Of a stretch of DNA of 64,000 bases, positions 43,058 to 56,500 are shown piece after piece. The notes beneath the pieces were generated by a model. That model ran no database searches. It was not told the DNA's origin and worked only from the letters and a program-made list of their open reading frames with translations. The position numbers and the translations under genes were made by a program. The stretch's first letter is position 1, and every line of letters starts with the position of its first letter. This stretch comes from Exobasidium rhododendri (Eukaryota; Basidiomycota; Exobasidiomycetes; Exobasidiales; Exobasidiaceae): assembly GCA_026210745.1 (NCBI GenBank), contig CP110631.1, forward strand, positions 1,178,001-1,242,000, read 5' to 3'.

Positions 43058-43927
43058 CTTGGTGGTGCTGATGGTTGGGCGCAAGGAGTTGGCGTTCTAA
43101 ACATCTTTTACCTCGAGCCTCGATCGTCTCCGTTATACCGGTACCGCAAAGATCGAGGCACTCAAGACCCACGTGACCGGGGTCAAACATGATCTCCGAT
43201 TAGTTGCCACATCCCTCTAATTTGGTGCTGTAGCCTGCTGTACTGAATGCTCTTCTGAAAGCTTGTCTAGATATGCAACACTTGCGGTGATGGCACAGGC
43301 TTACACCAAGCTTGCCATCTTGGTCTATCACGTAGTCATGACTGGCGTTGTCTTTATGGAAGACCCGCCTGCGTCACAACGACACGTCCGCGTGTCATGT
43401 CAAACTGTGCTCTTCGAACATAATCAAATAAAGCTTTTAGTGTGGAAAAAAGCACACTGCCTCGGGACCAGTTCGAGCGTGTCTTTCGAGCCTTGACAGA
43501 TTTCCGGTCGGACCATCAATTGGTTCTGTCGTCATTGTCGTCTCTCCTGCGCTTGACAACCCTTCGCAAAACCTTTGTCACATTAGAAGGGCGGCTAGCC
43601 TTCGCATCACCCTCCGTCACCACACGCACCGGCGGCGACCTTGTGCATTGTCGCTTCCTCCCCGTGGATACGACACACGATTGAAGAAAGCCAAAGGCCC
43701 CTTTCTCGGTACACCTAACCTCGAAGGTGGTCCGGTCTGGCCGTGGTACACCACCACCAAAGTATATATTTCGCTGTAATCAGCATCCGTTGCGTCATTT
43801 TGAAGGGGAGTCAAGACTGAAGGGTGCTGGAGGTCCACGTCTGCGCCTCCCGCACACTCTGTCGCAAGGACTGCAATAGAGAGTGGCAAAGCAACGAATC
43901 TTCTTTCAATCTCATACGTTCAGCATC
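43058..43927. promoter_or_regulatory. Divergent promoter of HRP1-like and Munc13-like genes
   Basis: About 870 bases. A CACGTGAC element lies at 43170-43177. Several short frames on both strands have no recognisable product. Nothing else was seen. Confidence 0.4.
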
Positions 43928-46900
43928 ATGACGACTCGGAGCACCAGAAGCGCCATGAGCGCGAAAGAAAGGATGACAGATGGCGATGTCTATGTTGTGA
44001 GTGTCAGAGATGTAGAACCAATCACTGGGACACTGTAGCGTGCTTATTTGCTTGCTACCACACCGGCAGTACCTCCTGCAAGTGTCTGTGCTGTCCTGGA
44101 CAATGCAGTCGAAAGCAGCAGCGAGAGAGGCGGCACTAAATGTTGCTGCAGCGTCTTCTTCGAGCAAGAAGGGGATTTCGGATGTCTCAAGTGTGTCAGC
44201 TGGAGGGGCGACCTCTTCTCTATCGCGAACCGACTGGATGAGCTTTGGCTCTCTGAGTGACATGATTCAAAGCGTGTCTGGGTCGAATAAGGCTGTACGA
44301 TTTCCAGAGAAGCTCTTGAAGAGGCTTGGTGAGAGACTGGAACAGATTGCTATGGGAAGAGATCATCACTATCGAGATCAAAGTCTTCGCCAGACTGTAG
44401 GCATCTTCTATGGCACCTTCAAGGAAGCAGGTTTCCAGAAGCAAATGAAGGAGAATAGAAAGATAGAAGAATTGATCTTATTCTTCGTGACGACTGCTCA
44501 AGGTGGCCTGCGGAAACGTATGGAGAACGATAGCTGGAAAGAAGAGCTGGATAAACAAGTGGGAACGTTTGTCAAGATTATTCGAGAATGTCTGCGGACG
44601 GTCCATGGGGTGTCCAAGGAGCTTACGGAGAGACTGGAGGGATACTCCAACAAGCTGGCACCGAACGCAATTGGTCTGTCGGAGAAACAGCAGCAGCATT
44701 CACAACAATCACAACGGCAGCAGACACAGACATCCACTAACGGAACGACACCAAACGATAGTCGCAGAGGTAGTGTGGCTAGTACGAGTGCGTTGGGAGG
44801 GACTGTCAAAAGTGGCAATCCGATAGCGGAGAGTAGCATGATCCGGTGTGTGGCGGAATTGTTCAAAGTAGAGGCAGATCAGATGCAAAAGGACATCGAA
44901 TTCATGAAGAAGACATGCAGCGAGCAGAACGCCATGATCGACTTGAAGCATTGCGTGAAGAACATCAACTTGCAAGCTGCTTGGCCGGGGCGTAAGGAAG
45001 ATTTCCGAAGTGAAGAAGGCTTTACACATTGGAGGACATCAGAGCTGCAGAGCCTTTCGAACATGATGATGCAGATGTGCAAAGCGAACCCGGAACTCCT
45101 AAAGACTTCATCCTCTGACTCCGTTGTGAGTACTGCAGTGGCCTCTACTGTTGCGCCTGGAGAGGTACCCACTGCAGCCGCGGAAGATGGGCAAGCGACC
45201 GAGACAGAATCGTTAGACGATGCAATTGATCCGGAAGAGGAAGCTACCTTTGGCGGCTTTACCTTCATTCCCCCCGACCCAAAGGCATACTTCAAGAGGG
45301 CGCTCGAGCTTTGCATCGATTACGACCTGGAACAGATTCGATATCAGCCCGAAGAGGAGGAAGTTTCACTTAGTATCCTATCAAAGTCACACGTTGAGTT
45401 GTTGAACGAATGTGTACTGCGGTGGAGGATCATGACGCCGTATCGGGTGGTGTGCAATCTGGACGTCATCAAGTATAAATACGATCGGGGCGAGGTACCG
45501 CTGGATTGTATCTCGGAATCCCTTTCTACGACAGACCGATTGATGACGGAGTCTCCCATCGAAGGCTGGACTCGATCCGACCACGCCCTTCTCTGCAACG
45601 CCTACACGTCCTTGTTTGAGTCGTTTATGCGCTTTGTTCATGAGGCCTTTCAAGACATTCACAATGTGGAGGCTGAAGAGATCCAACCCTACATCGCGTT
45701 GATTCAAGATTTGCACGGGTCTGGGCTGGTGAAGAGGGATGGAAAGGTCGAAGGGGAAAGTGTCGAGCTGCATCAGTATGCCGAGGATCTTAAAGATCGG
45801 ATCAGGATCATGGCCATCCACGAATACACTGCCAAGACGACGGATCTTTTCAGTCAAGCGATTGAAAACGAGGTGATTCCGTTGCTTGATCTGCTAGAGT
45901 GGATCGAGAAGAATGCCAAGCGGATCGACAAAAGGTATCCGGAGCCGATCTTTGGCAGCATCGACCCAGTATCCCTACTGTTGGAAAAGCAAGTTCGACT
46001 GTATCTCGATGATCTTGAGTCGATGAAGCATCAGATTGTGGTTCACGCTACTCGTGAGAAGGACTCGCTGCCATTTGAGGACATTTTCTTGCTCTACAAT
46101 CGAGTGAGGGGCCTACTGAGAATGCAGAGTGCGTTTTGCCCTGATCAGCAGCTGTCGTTTAGTATCACAGAATGGTTTGAGCCACACATCCGACACTGGT
46201 TGTTGACGACGGAGAGGAAGACGACGGAATGGGTGCATAACGCTGTTTCTCAGGATACTTTTGTGCCGATCGACAGTGAAGGAGCTGTACACTCCAGCTC
46301 AATTGACGATCTATTCGGCGCACTGCAGCAACCCCTCGACTTTATTCTCACCCTTCAATGGCCAGATGCGTATCGAAATGCCAGGTTCCTGACTAGCATG
46401 GCAAAGACCGTCAGTCGCTCGATTGAGCAGTACTGTAGTATGGTCGAAGAGATGTTTATGGAAGAAATGTTTCCTCGATCGGCCGAAGGTCAAGATGCGA
46501 GTCAGAAGCAAAGTGCATGGATGATCAAGGCAAAGCAAACTTTGCAGGGGGAAAAGAAGGTGGAGCCGTTTCACTTCCAGGCTACGTCTTGTGTCAAGTT
46601 GAACAACATCGAATCGGCGCGACTGCTACTGGACAAGCTGTACACCAAGATTGATGCCGATGAGCAAGCTAGGATCATCAAGGAGACAGTTCCAGACGTC
46701 CCGGAGAGGAAGCAAAAGCAACGCTACATCTTCACTGTAAAGGTGGTGCTGGGCGAAAATCTCCATCCTGTGAAGGACACTTCCAATTCTCGAATCGACT
46801 CCTTCATCACCCTATCTGATGAGCGAGGAAACAAGATTGCAAAGACGAGAACTATCTACGAATCGACGGATCCAAGGTGGGATGAAGTCTTTGATATCCC

Positions 46901-48146
46901 CGTAGACAACAACATCTGGCTGGCAGCGACTGTTTGGGATCGGAAGCTGGTCGGAGATCACAATCTTTGCGGTAGAGCCTACTTGCGATTAGATCCGAAA
47001 TACTTCAGTGACTTTCTTAGCCATGAATTGTGGCTCAATTTAGATACGCAAGGAAGGGTCTTGCTACGAGTGAGCATGGAAGGTGAAAAGGATGACATTC
47101 TGTTCTACTTTGGCAGAGCTTTCCGATCCTTGAAACGTGCGGAAGGGGACATGGTTCGCATTATCGTGGACAAGATGTCGATATTCATTCGACAATGCCT
47201 TTCGCGCAGTGTCCTGAAATCGCTAGTAAAGACTAGTGGAATCAATCTGGATAAAGCACTGGGTAACGTGAAGGCATTGTATGCTCAAGCTCTCGCCAGT
47301 ACGAACGTGAACGGGTCCATGATTCCGCCAGTCGAGGCAGAGATGCCCAAGAAGCAAAGATTTCAGCAGCTGACCGATCAAGAAATCGAGGCCGCTATCT
47401 TACCTTTACTCGACTATCTCGACGAATGCTTGGGCACTTTGAAGAGCTCGCTCAGTGAGACTGAATCTCTGCTCGTTCTGACAAAGGTCTGGAAAGAAGT
47501 TCTGAACACGATTGATGGGATCTTGCTGCCACCGCTGTCCGAGAGTACGTCGGATATGAACCAGCTATCTGGTCGAGAGGTGGAGGTGGTCTTCAAGTGG
47601 TTAAGTATGCTGCGCAACTACTTCAACGCCTTTGACGAAGAGACTGGAATGGCTCATGGTGTACCGTTGGAAGTCTTGCAAGGGCCAAAGTATCGAGAGA
47701 TCGTCTCTTATACATTGTATCATGACGCAAGCACCGATGGACTCATGGAAGCTTGTGTTCGAGAGATGCAACAGAGACTTCGCAGAGCACCTACTCAACA
47801 AGCCAAGAACAAGAGTGTCCTCCAACAACGATCCTTAGGAACGATCAAAAAAAGAAAGCAAGAAAAGAAAACGGAAGAACAGGACGACAATTTGGATGTA
47901 ATCTTAAGATTACTTCGAATGAGATCAGGAACGTTGGACTTCTTACAACAACAATTTGCAACAATGGGCAGCTTACAAGCCATGGGAAACGCTTCTCATG
48001 CCAATGCTTCACCCAATCCAGCAGCGCTAAATCGGAACCCAAGAAGACCCTCCTTGAATCATCGAATCAGCAAAGCGTTGGGTCAGCCGACTTCGCCCAA
48101 TCGGACTTCGAGACAGCAGCAACAGCAGCAGTTGTTCTATCGGTAG
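43928..48146 (+). CDS. Munc13-like C2/MUN-domain protein (Git1/Ync13 type)
   Basis: It is likely a regulator of vesicle exocytosis, as for fission yeast Ync13 and Git1. Exon 1 (43928-43996) encodes 23 residues ending DGDVYV. Exon 2 (44070-48146) starts at YLLQVSVL, giving 1381 residues. Using the acceptor at 44067-44069 puts exon 1 in frame with the long second exon; a nearer acceptor would shift the frame. The N-terminal region RFPEKLLKRLGERLEQIAMGRD matches fungal relatives. MUN/MHD1-like helices fill the middle. A C2 domain lies at about 905-1020 (VKVVLGENLHPVKDTSNSR to VWDRKLVGDHNLCG, with a WDEVFD strand). An MHD2-like region follows. The C-terminus is Gln-rich. Confidence 0.85.
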
Positions 48147-48337
48147 TCTCTTCCTTTATATACACTCCCTCCTTCCCTCTCCTTATCCTCCTCGTGTCAA
48201 TATACCCCGCCGATGGTTCATACTCCTCCATCTTGTTCTTTTTTTGTTATTCACAATGCATGGGAAAGACGATTGAGTGATCTATACACGTTGATGGAGA
48301 CGGAAAGGAGATCCAATAACGACATTGACAGATCACT

Positions 48338-49953
48338 CTACTGCCTCTTTTTCGCCTTTTTATCAGCGTCCGCTTCATCGGAACAGACCCAGAGAAAGAC
48401 AAAGAGTAGGAACGCTAGTACAGTAGTGGAAGCACCAGTGACATAGGGCCAAGCACTGTGAAGACCTCTAGGATGTTCATCATGATTGAAAGGCCGGACT
48501 GGTGCGGTGTCCCTCGTGTGGACGTAACTCCAGCCATGTCGTTTCCAGTCGACTAGGAAAGTGTAGACGCCATGCTTGTCTGGTAGTCGAAAGGTAGAGG
48601 AATACCGAGTGAAGATCGGCGTGCTTGCGGTAGACGTGTTGAGAGCCATGCTGGTGATGGACTGAGGCAAGGCAGCAGTCAGGTTGGTGGTAATGTATGG
48701 GTCCAACATGACCAACGATACTTGCAGATCCAAGTCGGTCGGTGCTGGAGTCCAGCCTAATGGCGTATGTTGAGAAAGGTCGAGATGGAAAGTGACAGTG
48801 TCCATGATTCTGTACATTTGTTGAACATGTTTCGATACTCCGTCGCTTTCTTCGATTTGCCATTCTTCGTAGGTTTCTCTAGTGTCGCCTTCGTGCAATT
48901 TGACTCGTTCATGAGAAGTGGCTTCGACACGCAAGACACCATGACTCTGTGTCAGCCAATAGACCAAGTCCGTCAAGACCTGTAAGTTGGACGTTCCGGG
49001 ATATGTGCTGCCATCTCTACTTTTGATGCTCTTCATATCGACAAATTCATTGGAAAAGGCAGCCATGCTTCCACACCATAACGCCCGGCCTGCAGTACCG
49101 CTACGCTTTGGTGAGCTCTGATCTGCTTGCCGCCGATCCGTGTCGAGCAATTGAAATGCACTGATAAGAGCAGCGTCCGCCTCACTCCCCATCAAGACTT
49201 TCCTATCAGGATTGTCTAACTTGTCCATAGTAGAGTCGGATGAAGGCACCTCGAAGGAGTAGGAGGTCGAAGTCATTTTGAGGATTGGAAAAGCGAGAGG
49301 ATTGTTGCCGACACGATGTGCTACACCTTTGTATAGGAAGGGAAGTTTGTGATGTTCCGATATTTCAGGAAAGACACCAGGCAAGTTCTGCAGATGGCTT
49401 GATGTGGGTATGAGGACAGAGCTATGTTGATCATCGCCTTTGATGGAGGCAAAGTGATCAATCAGATGCGTCCCTCGTTCCTCAAATTCAAGCTCAAACT
49501 CCCGAGCAAAGTCTCTGTACAGCTCGCTCAGCTCGGAGGAGACTGTCAACAAGACGTTGCCGTTGCTTTTGAGGTATTCAACGATCTTTTGAGGAGTCAG
49601 ATCAGCCGGCAAACCTGAGCAAGAAGGAGCAATGTCAGGGATGCATATCTTCTGAGGCCTTTCACCGCTAGTGAAAGCTCCGCAAACTCACTCTTGCTGG
49701 TAGGCGCAAAAAGAAATACACTGTCGAAGTTCTTTTGCTCGTAGCTGACCAACGCTGGGCTTGTTTCTTTCGTTGGTCGGAAGGTGATGTGAAATCCTTT
49801 GGACTCTAGAGAAGAAAAGAAGGTCGAGTAGTCTGCTTTGTCGAACGCTGAATCGTGAACAACCAGTATCTTCGAGGAGATAGCTGTAGTCCATGCCAAT
49901 GGCAACAGTGCCAAGAGACAGAGCACAACGAGCCTGACTGTCGATGTGATCAT
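48338..49953 (-). CDS. WBP1: Oligosaccharyltransferase 48-kDa subunit (Wbp1/OST48)
   Basis: It is an essential subunit of the ER complex that N-glycosylates proteins. Exon 1 is 49692-49953, exon 2 is 48338-49614; joining them reads PTSKSLPADLTPQ, which fits the family GPDLTPQ segment. Total length is 512 residues. A signal peptide (VRLVVLCLLALLPLAWTTA) leads a luminal domain. One C-terminal membrane span (TTVLAFLLFVFLWVCS) is followed by a short basic tail ending KKRQ, a textbook KKXX ER-retrieval signal. Its 5' end is 316 bases from that of VPS26, head-to-head. Confidence 0.92.
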
Positions 49954-50269
49954 GTCTACCGTCGGTTGTGTGAAGATGGAGACAGGCGAACGCTAAGCTT
50001 CCATCTTTCTTCCAACATCTGGCCTGAATCCTATTATTAACCTAGCGCGAGTGGTGGATATGGATATTAGCTGCTTGCCCATGACACTCGCCAGCCAGAT
50101 GAGACTCCACGTGTAGCGACAAGGGGGCACTTTCTCGCACGGAAGTTCCATCTGGGGTGGGCAGGTTGCTGCAGTAGGATATTGAAGCAATGGCCAAACC
50201 ACAACCGCCCTTCCTGCTCGATCTCAACATACGGCTTCGCTGGTGTAGCACCAGTGTAGTACCGCTTCG
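49954..50269. promoter_or_regulatory. Divergent promoter of WBP1 and VPS26
   Basis: 316 bases shared by two secretory/endosomal genes. No TATA box is obvious. CCACGTGT at about 50108-50115 contains a CACGTG core. Confidence 0.4.
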
Positions 50270-51529
50270 ATGGCGTCTTTCTTCAACTTTGCGTCTCCCG
50301 TTGATGTAGATGTAAGGCTGGAAGGCGACGAAAGTAGAAGACAGGTGGAAGTAAAGGTGGACAAGGATCGACGAGAAAGGTGTCCAGTCTATTTTGATGG
50401 CGAGAGTGTCAAAGGGCAGGTCATCGTGAGGACGAGGGATGGTAAGAAACTAGTACATGAAGGGATCAAGATCGAGTTTGTTGGCTGCATAGGTGAGAAA
50501 GGCCTTTCGTCGACGAGCACGACCCGATCATACTTACAGAAGCGGCTCCTCCCTCCATAGAACTTTTTTACGATCGGGGGAATCACTATGAGTTTTTATC
50601 CTTGACACACCAATTGGCGTCACCAGGTGAGGTACCAGCGGGAGGATCCGGTGCGATCTTCGATTTTGAGTTCAAGAACGTAGAGAAGGCGTACGAGAGC
50701 TACAACGGTATCAATGTCAAGCTAAGGTGCGATAGAGGTCGAAATGCGTCTGAAGATAGACACAATTACTTATCCTAATTTTCGTTCATCTAGGTATTTC
50801 ATCAGAGTCTTGCTGGGCAGGCGAATGGCCGACGTGGTCAAGGAAAAAGATATTTGGGTACACTCGTATCGAATGCCACCAGATTCAAACAATGCCATCA
50901 AGATGGAGGTCGGTATCGAGGATTGTCTGCACATCGAATTTGAGTACAACAAGAGCAAGTGAGTCTGCTCCGGCTCTGGTCGTGACCGTTGAGACTGGCT
51001 TATCTAACCCTGACACACTGCTTCAGATACCATCTCAAAGACGTCATAGTCGGTAAGATCTACTTTCTACTTGTCCGCATCAAGATCAAACATATGGAAT
51101 TGTCCATCATTCGAAGAGAGACGACAGGAGCTGCACCTAATCAGTACAACGAGTCGGAAACCATCACCAAATTTGAGATCATGGATGGTGCGCCCGTTCG
51201 AGGTGAGTTGAGGAGGGGGAAGTTGTAAGCTCATCGTAGTATCGGCACTAAGCTCCTCCACTTCCTAAATATGGACAGGCGAGACTATTCCGATCCGACT
51301 GTTCCTGGGAGGCTTTGAGCTGACGCCTACATTCCGAGACGTCAACAAGAAGTTCAGCACTCGATACTACCTCAATCTTGTTCTAATAGATGAAGAGAAC
51401 AGGCGATACTTTAAGCAGAACGAAATAACCTGCTTGTGAGTAGCTGGATAGGAGAGGAAAGAGCAGGTGTGTGTACGTGCTCAATCAAGCAACCCAATCC
51501 TCCCCCGCAGCCGTATACCAGAAAATTAG
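50270..51529 (+). CDS. VPS26: Retromer subunit Vps26
   Basis: It is an arrestin-fold subunit of the retromer that recycles cargo from endosomes to Golgi. Six exons (50270-50492, 50561-50726, 50794-50958, 51027-51202, 51279-51435, 51511-51529) make 301 residues, the usual length. Matching segments are KKLVHEGIKIEFVGCIE, LFYDRGNHYEFLSLT, YFIRVLLGRR, the cargo-side IWVHSYR, and GAPVRGETIPIRLFLGGFELTPT. The last six residues, RIPEN after a phenylalanine codon split by the intron, come from a 19-base exon that was inferred by splice signals. The upstream part is firm. Confidence 0.93.
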
Positions 51530-52483
51530 AGGACTGAATGCGTTGGATCAACACTCTCGACCCTATCGAATGCTTACCCCCTGTAGCGTCCATCGCTACA
51601 ACGACGAAATGTTCAAGTAGACACGAAACCCATATATGTAATTGTATATTATACATGGCGGTGGCGACAATCTCATCACTCGACTCTGCCTTAGATCGAC
51701 AGAGCAAGAAGCACACTCTCTCTCTTCTGTGTAGGTCTGCCGCGTGAACGCCAGTAGATGGAGAAAGCCTCAGGCACCTATTGTATCATTATGGACAAAA
51801 GCCTAAAATTGGGACACGCTGTGCTTCTCACTCCTCCCTTTTCCTTTCCGCCAAGATCTGGTAGTGGGTTTGAGCGCGTCTCTACCGAAGCTAGAAATGA
51901 GTCGTGCATGAGACGGTATTTGAAATGGACACAAACAATCCATGCCGATCAAGGAATTACAGTAATAGCATCAAGATTGGCAGAGCCGTCTTTGTATTTA
52001 GATGTAGATTTAATCCGGTGCGTGGAATGATTTGAATAAGAATAAGAATCAGTAACAGAATCAAAATCCATTTTAATACGGGAAAAGACTGATGTGACTG
52101 GAGAGGCGCTGAGAGATCGGAATTGGCCTCTGTTCCCACCTCAAGCACAACAGCCAGGCCAAGCAATCGATTCTTCTTTCTAGTGCCTACACGAGGTGAA
52201 TAGAAAGGGAGAAAGCGTCTTCCCATACCTCCCTTTGTCACGATACTTTTTCTTAAGCCTTGATCCCCTCACCTTCTTCCCTTTGCCTCCACCCCTTTCC
52301 TATCATCCTTCCTTCAGCCTCATTGCCGATCAGCATAGCACCATCGCATCCACACTCGCTCACATCTACATCTGCGACACACACACGCTCACATAGTCAA
52401 ATTTCACTACAGCATACTCAGCAAATCCTGCAATACTCTCGCTCTCTCCCTCTCGTATCTCTCGTTTACTACTTATCTCCAAA
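51530..52483. other. Gene-free interval upstream of a cell-surface protein gene
   Basis: About 950 bases. An AATAAG-rich patch lies near 52035-52055. From about 52255 to 52480 the plus strand is strongly pyrimidine-rich, with little G, up to the next ATG. Such tracts mark highly expressed fungal promoters. No TATA box is clear. Confidence 0.5.
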
Positions 52484-53176
52484 ATGAGATTCTCAATCGT
52501 CTCTGTCCTTTCTGTGGTGTTCAGTGCCTCGATGGCCTATGCTGCTTTCCAGCCTGCCGCTACCATGGTGCGTGCTCCTCTTTCCCTCACCGTTTCCCCC
52601 CTCTTTCCTTCTCCCGAGGCACCTTCCCTCTTGACGTACACTGACGACCTTTCCATTCTTTCTTTTCTGCACATACAGGCACCTCATCACAAGCGAGCAG
52701 ACATCACCAACGGTCTCGACCTCTCAGCCATTCTTGCCAACCCTTCATCTTACCTCAAAGAAGCATCGTCTCTGTTCAAGAATCCCAAATATGCCAGTGA
52801 ATTTAGCAAAGCAACTGCCAACCCTAAATTTGCCAAATCACTTTCCAAAGAGTTGGTTTCCCAATTTGGTAGTAAGACGGCTTCGATTGCACTTCAACAA
52901 TACACAGCAGTTCTAGGTGGTGTGGCGTCAGCAGCTACCAACACTGCCAGTGCAGCATCAAAGGCAGCAGTCAATGCAGTGGCCTCGAATACGGACGCTT
53001 TATCTTCTGCTGTCTCATCTACTTCCGCCAGTTCATCGGCAGCAACGAGTAGCACTCAAAGTAGCCAGCAAGTCTCCGGCGCAACAACATCTGGCTCATC
53101 ATCAATTTACACGACATCGGCCCTTGTAGGGTCGCTTGTCACTGCGGGCACTGCTATTCTCGTGATGGTCATCTGA
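52484..53176 (+). CDS. Secreted, Kex2-processed, probably GPI-anchored protein
   Basis: Exons 52484-52567 and 52679-53176 give 193 residues. A signal peptide (FSIVSVLSVVFSASMAYAA) precedes a short propeptide with HHKR, a Kex2-like Lys-Arg site. The body has related short segments FKNPKYASEFSKA and TANPKFAKSLSKE. An Ala/Ser/Thr-rich stalk follows, suited to O-mannosylation. The last ~20 residues are hydrophobic (ALVGSLVTAGTAILVMVI), preceded by Gly/Ser-rich sequence, as for GPI attachment. The first intron overlaps an open frame, but unspliced reading would insert a hydrophobic stretch. Function is unknown; a cell-wall or surface role is inferred. Confidence 0.78.
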   Translation: MRFSIVSVLSVVFSASMAYAAFQPAATMVRAPLSLTVSPLFPSPEAPSLLTYTDDLSILSFLHIQAPHHKRADITNGLDLSAILANPSSYLKEASSLFKNPKYASEFSKATANPKFAKSLSKELVSQFGSKTASIALQQYTAVLGGVASAATNTASAASKAAVNAVASNTDALSSAVSSTSASSSAATSSTQSSQQVSGATTSGSSSIYTTSALVGSLVTAGTAILVMVI

Positions 53177-53560
53177 AGACTGTGTCATTCAATGGCTTCC
53201 AAATGTCACTTTGTACTGTTTCCCTGTTTCGTTTCTTCTTTCAGCCTTAGGACGGTCTTTGCCTGCAAACTTCCACCCCTATGTCCTAGTAGCAGTCTCG
53301 CACGAATTGAGTTCGTAGCTAGCTATGCTGTGGATCGATCTCCTCCCTCTTCTTCTCAGCACAGTATAATTGCTTACCACTCTCCCCCTTGTATTTCACG
53401 CCATTTGCACGATATGGGATCTGGTTATAATTTCATAATCGTCGCAGCATTGCATTGGATTGGAGTGGTGTGTGTGTGTGTATGTATGTGTGGTTGGGAG
53501 AGGGGGAGTAGTATGACCTTGTACAAGTTCTATGCTTTGTGCCCTTGCGTGCGGCATCGT
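53177..53560. other. Convergent interval with GT microsatellite
   Basis: Two genes end here tail to tail. A GT-rich microsatellite occupies about 53466-53493. No gene is seen. Confidence 0.6.
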
Positions 53561-56500
53561 TCATACTTCCAAAGTGGCAGGCAGTCCCCACCTCTGATCC
53601 CTGCCCTTGAAAGCGACAATCTCTTCTATGCTACTGATCACATCCTTTACGCCATTCAGGTAATAATTGGCTTCTGAGCTTCCTCCATGGTTGCCGTGAA
53701 AGGTGCTGCCACCGTTATTGTGGCCGCCGCTTCGACTTTTGTCCTCAAGGTAGCTACTCGTGCACGTAATGGGAGCAAAGGGCAAGTCCAACGAATTGAT
53801 ATAGGAGAGCAGCATGTCATCCTGTCCGATGCACAGCACGAAATCAAATGATCCCATCCCGTTTGGGTGCAAGGAGTAGGGATTGGTGGCAGATAGAGCT
53901 CGACTCTCAAAAGAGTAGTCGTCGCAATCCATCATCATCATGTTTGTGCTCCATGAATTGGCCATTTGGTGCTTCTGCTGCTTCTGTTGCTGTAGCTGCT
54001 GTTGCGATGACTGCCAATCGTTCGATGGCTGTTTGAAGGTGGAGCTGTCCATCTTGACCTTTTCCATCTGATCGCGGTTGATCGGTGTGTAGTGCGGACG
54101 CTGACCCTCTGTCGCGATGCCGGCACTCGACGTCAAGGACGAATTGTTTTGACCGCCAATCATGCCAATGTGACTCAAGCTGATGATGTGCTGGATAGCC
54201 CCTGCTCGAGACGTGTTCTTCGGCATTATCAAGAAACTGGTTTCTCCAGGGATGATGCGCAGACTAAATCGCTCCCCGAGTGAGTCGTAGATGAGATTCT
54301 GGACCTCCGCAGCCTGTCTCCTTGACCATGCAAATTCCCTCTTATTCGTCCCGTCCTTGCGTACCTCTTTGTTAGACCAGAACCGCCATAGGATCGAAGC
54401 GCCTCGATCCTCCATCCATGACCCCGGTGTTCGTTCGGTAAAGTACGAGAGGATTTCCTTGACTGGACCTCGCCAAGACATGTTCGTGCCAGCCACAAGA
54501 CTAGTCCAGCCTTTTCCCACTCCTCCTCCTCCTCCTCCTCCTCCAACGCCTTCCTCTCGCGGTTCACCGGCATGCATAACCGCACACCCATTCTCCGCCA
54601 CCAAGCCCAATCGAGCAACTCTGGCGACAAATTTCTCCAGATCGTCCGCCCCTCGACCACTTAGGAGGTAGACTCGATTTCGGGCGTCGCTACAGAGGTC
54701 TTGTAAGACTTCTATCACTGCTTCGGACGGTTCAAACACCCGTTCGACCGTCGTGATGGACTCTTCTTCTGACAGCGTGTCTTCCAGGTCGAAGAGCAAT
54801 AAGCGGCTCTTGCTGGCCCTCCATTCCGACACCAACTGACCCATCTCTAGTCTTGGTATGAAGCAGTTATTTCTTCTTTCCTGGTTGAGATGTGCCCTCT
54901 CCAATCGCCCCAGCAGGTTCTGTATCCAATGCTGTGCTGTTTGAGTGACGACCTGCCGATGCAGATCTTTCCACCTCTCAAACGCTTCTTCATCGGACAT
55001 GGTGATAGCTTTGAAGATAGCATTAGACATCTGTTTGGTGTTCCACGGATTGATGCCGATGCAAGCACGCAAAGCAGAGTACGTACCCGTGAACTCCGAT
55101 AGGATCAGCGGTCGATGACTCTCTTCCTGGCAGACGACGTATTCGTGCGACGTCAGGTTCATTCCTTCTCTAAGACTGGAAGCCATAAAGGCATCTGCCA
55201 TGGTCAGAAGCGCCAAGTATTGACTGAACGTGATGTCCTGGACGTGCAGGAACACTACTGGCTGATATGTCAGAGTGGAGTACTTGTTGTTGATCCTTGC
55301 AATCACCTCGGTCGCCGCGCCGATCTCCTCGTTGTCCTCCGTTGTAGCAAGTGCAATCTGTATGAGAACAATCTTTCCCACCCAATCGGAATGCTCATCC
55401 AAGAAGATCTCAAAAGCAAGTAGCTTCTGTCGAACGCCCTTGATGGAGTCTAGCTTGTCCCTGCCTACGACGACCTTCTTGCCGGCGTATCTCGTTCTAA
55501 GCTTGTCGACCCACTCACTGACATCCGGTTCTGCCCTCTTTCGATTCAAGCTGCGAACATCGATACCGATGGGAAAGGGAGCGACGGTGACAAAACCGCC
55601 CCTACCGTCGATTTGGATGCCTTTGGGTGTCGCTTCTAGTTGCAGTATTCTGGACACGGTCTGTCGGAAATGCCGACAGAAGTTGAGCGTCTGGAATCCG
55701 ATGAGGTCGGCACCTAGCATACCTCGCAGGATCTCATTTCGAATCGAGAGACAGCGAAAGATTTCCGAACTGGGGAAAGCAATGTGTAAGAAGAAGCCAA
55801 TAGTAGCATGAGGCAGTCGCTCCCGCACCATCTGCGGCACGAGCAAGAGATGGTAGTCGTTGATCCAAATAATGTCACCCTCCTTGTACTCTTTCACGAT
55901 AGCACTTGCAAACTTTTCGTTGAGTCTCTTGTAGCACCGAAAGCTTTCCTGCTCGTTGTCAAGCCCTTTTTGCGTCGCTATAGTGTAGTGAAAGGTAGGC
56001 CAGAGTATTTGCTTGCAGAAGTGATTATAGGCCCCTTCAAACGTGGCATCGTCCACCCACACCGGCAAGCTCTCCTTCTCCTTTCGAAAGCGGTCTGCGA
56101 TATGAGCTTGTTCTTTGTCACCGGTCAAGCTCTCCATCGAGATACCAGGCGTGCCGATGAAGACCTTGCCACTCCTCAGACGATCTCGTGTAAGGGAAGC
56201 AACGGCATTGACGAGCCCGCCGTTACTTGAAGGATTCGATGCAAATTCAAACGGCGGCAATGAATGAGGCGGTGTATTTTCCTCTTCGGATAAGGTGTCA
56301 TCGAGCAGAATGTCCGTGGAAGCCTCTCTTCGGTATGGAGCTCGAGGGCCCCCCATGATGGAAGGTCGCCTACCCATCCCATTTCGTGACTGGTTCCTTT
56401 TTGATATTGTGCGGATCCGGCCAGAACCCGAAGGAGGTGGGTGTACACCGTTGGTGTCGAAGCTGTTGCTGTTACTGCTCGTCGTGGTGTTGGTGATAGG

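Noticed and set aside
43263-43889. Small frames between the HRP1-like and Munc13-like genes
   Set aside because: No conserved motif, splice support or signal peptide; best read as promoter sequence.
44039-44260. Alternative exon start for the Munc13-like gene at the nearer acceptor
   Set aside because: It leads to a stop at 44260, whereas the acceptor at 44069 joins exon 1 in frame to the long conserved exon.
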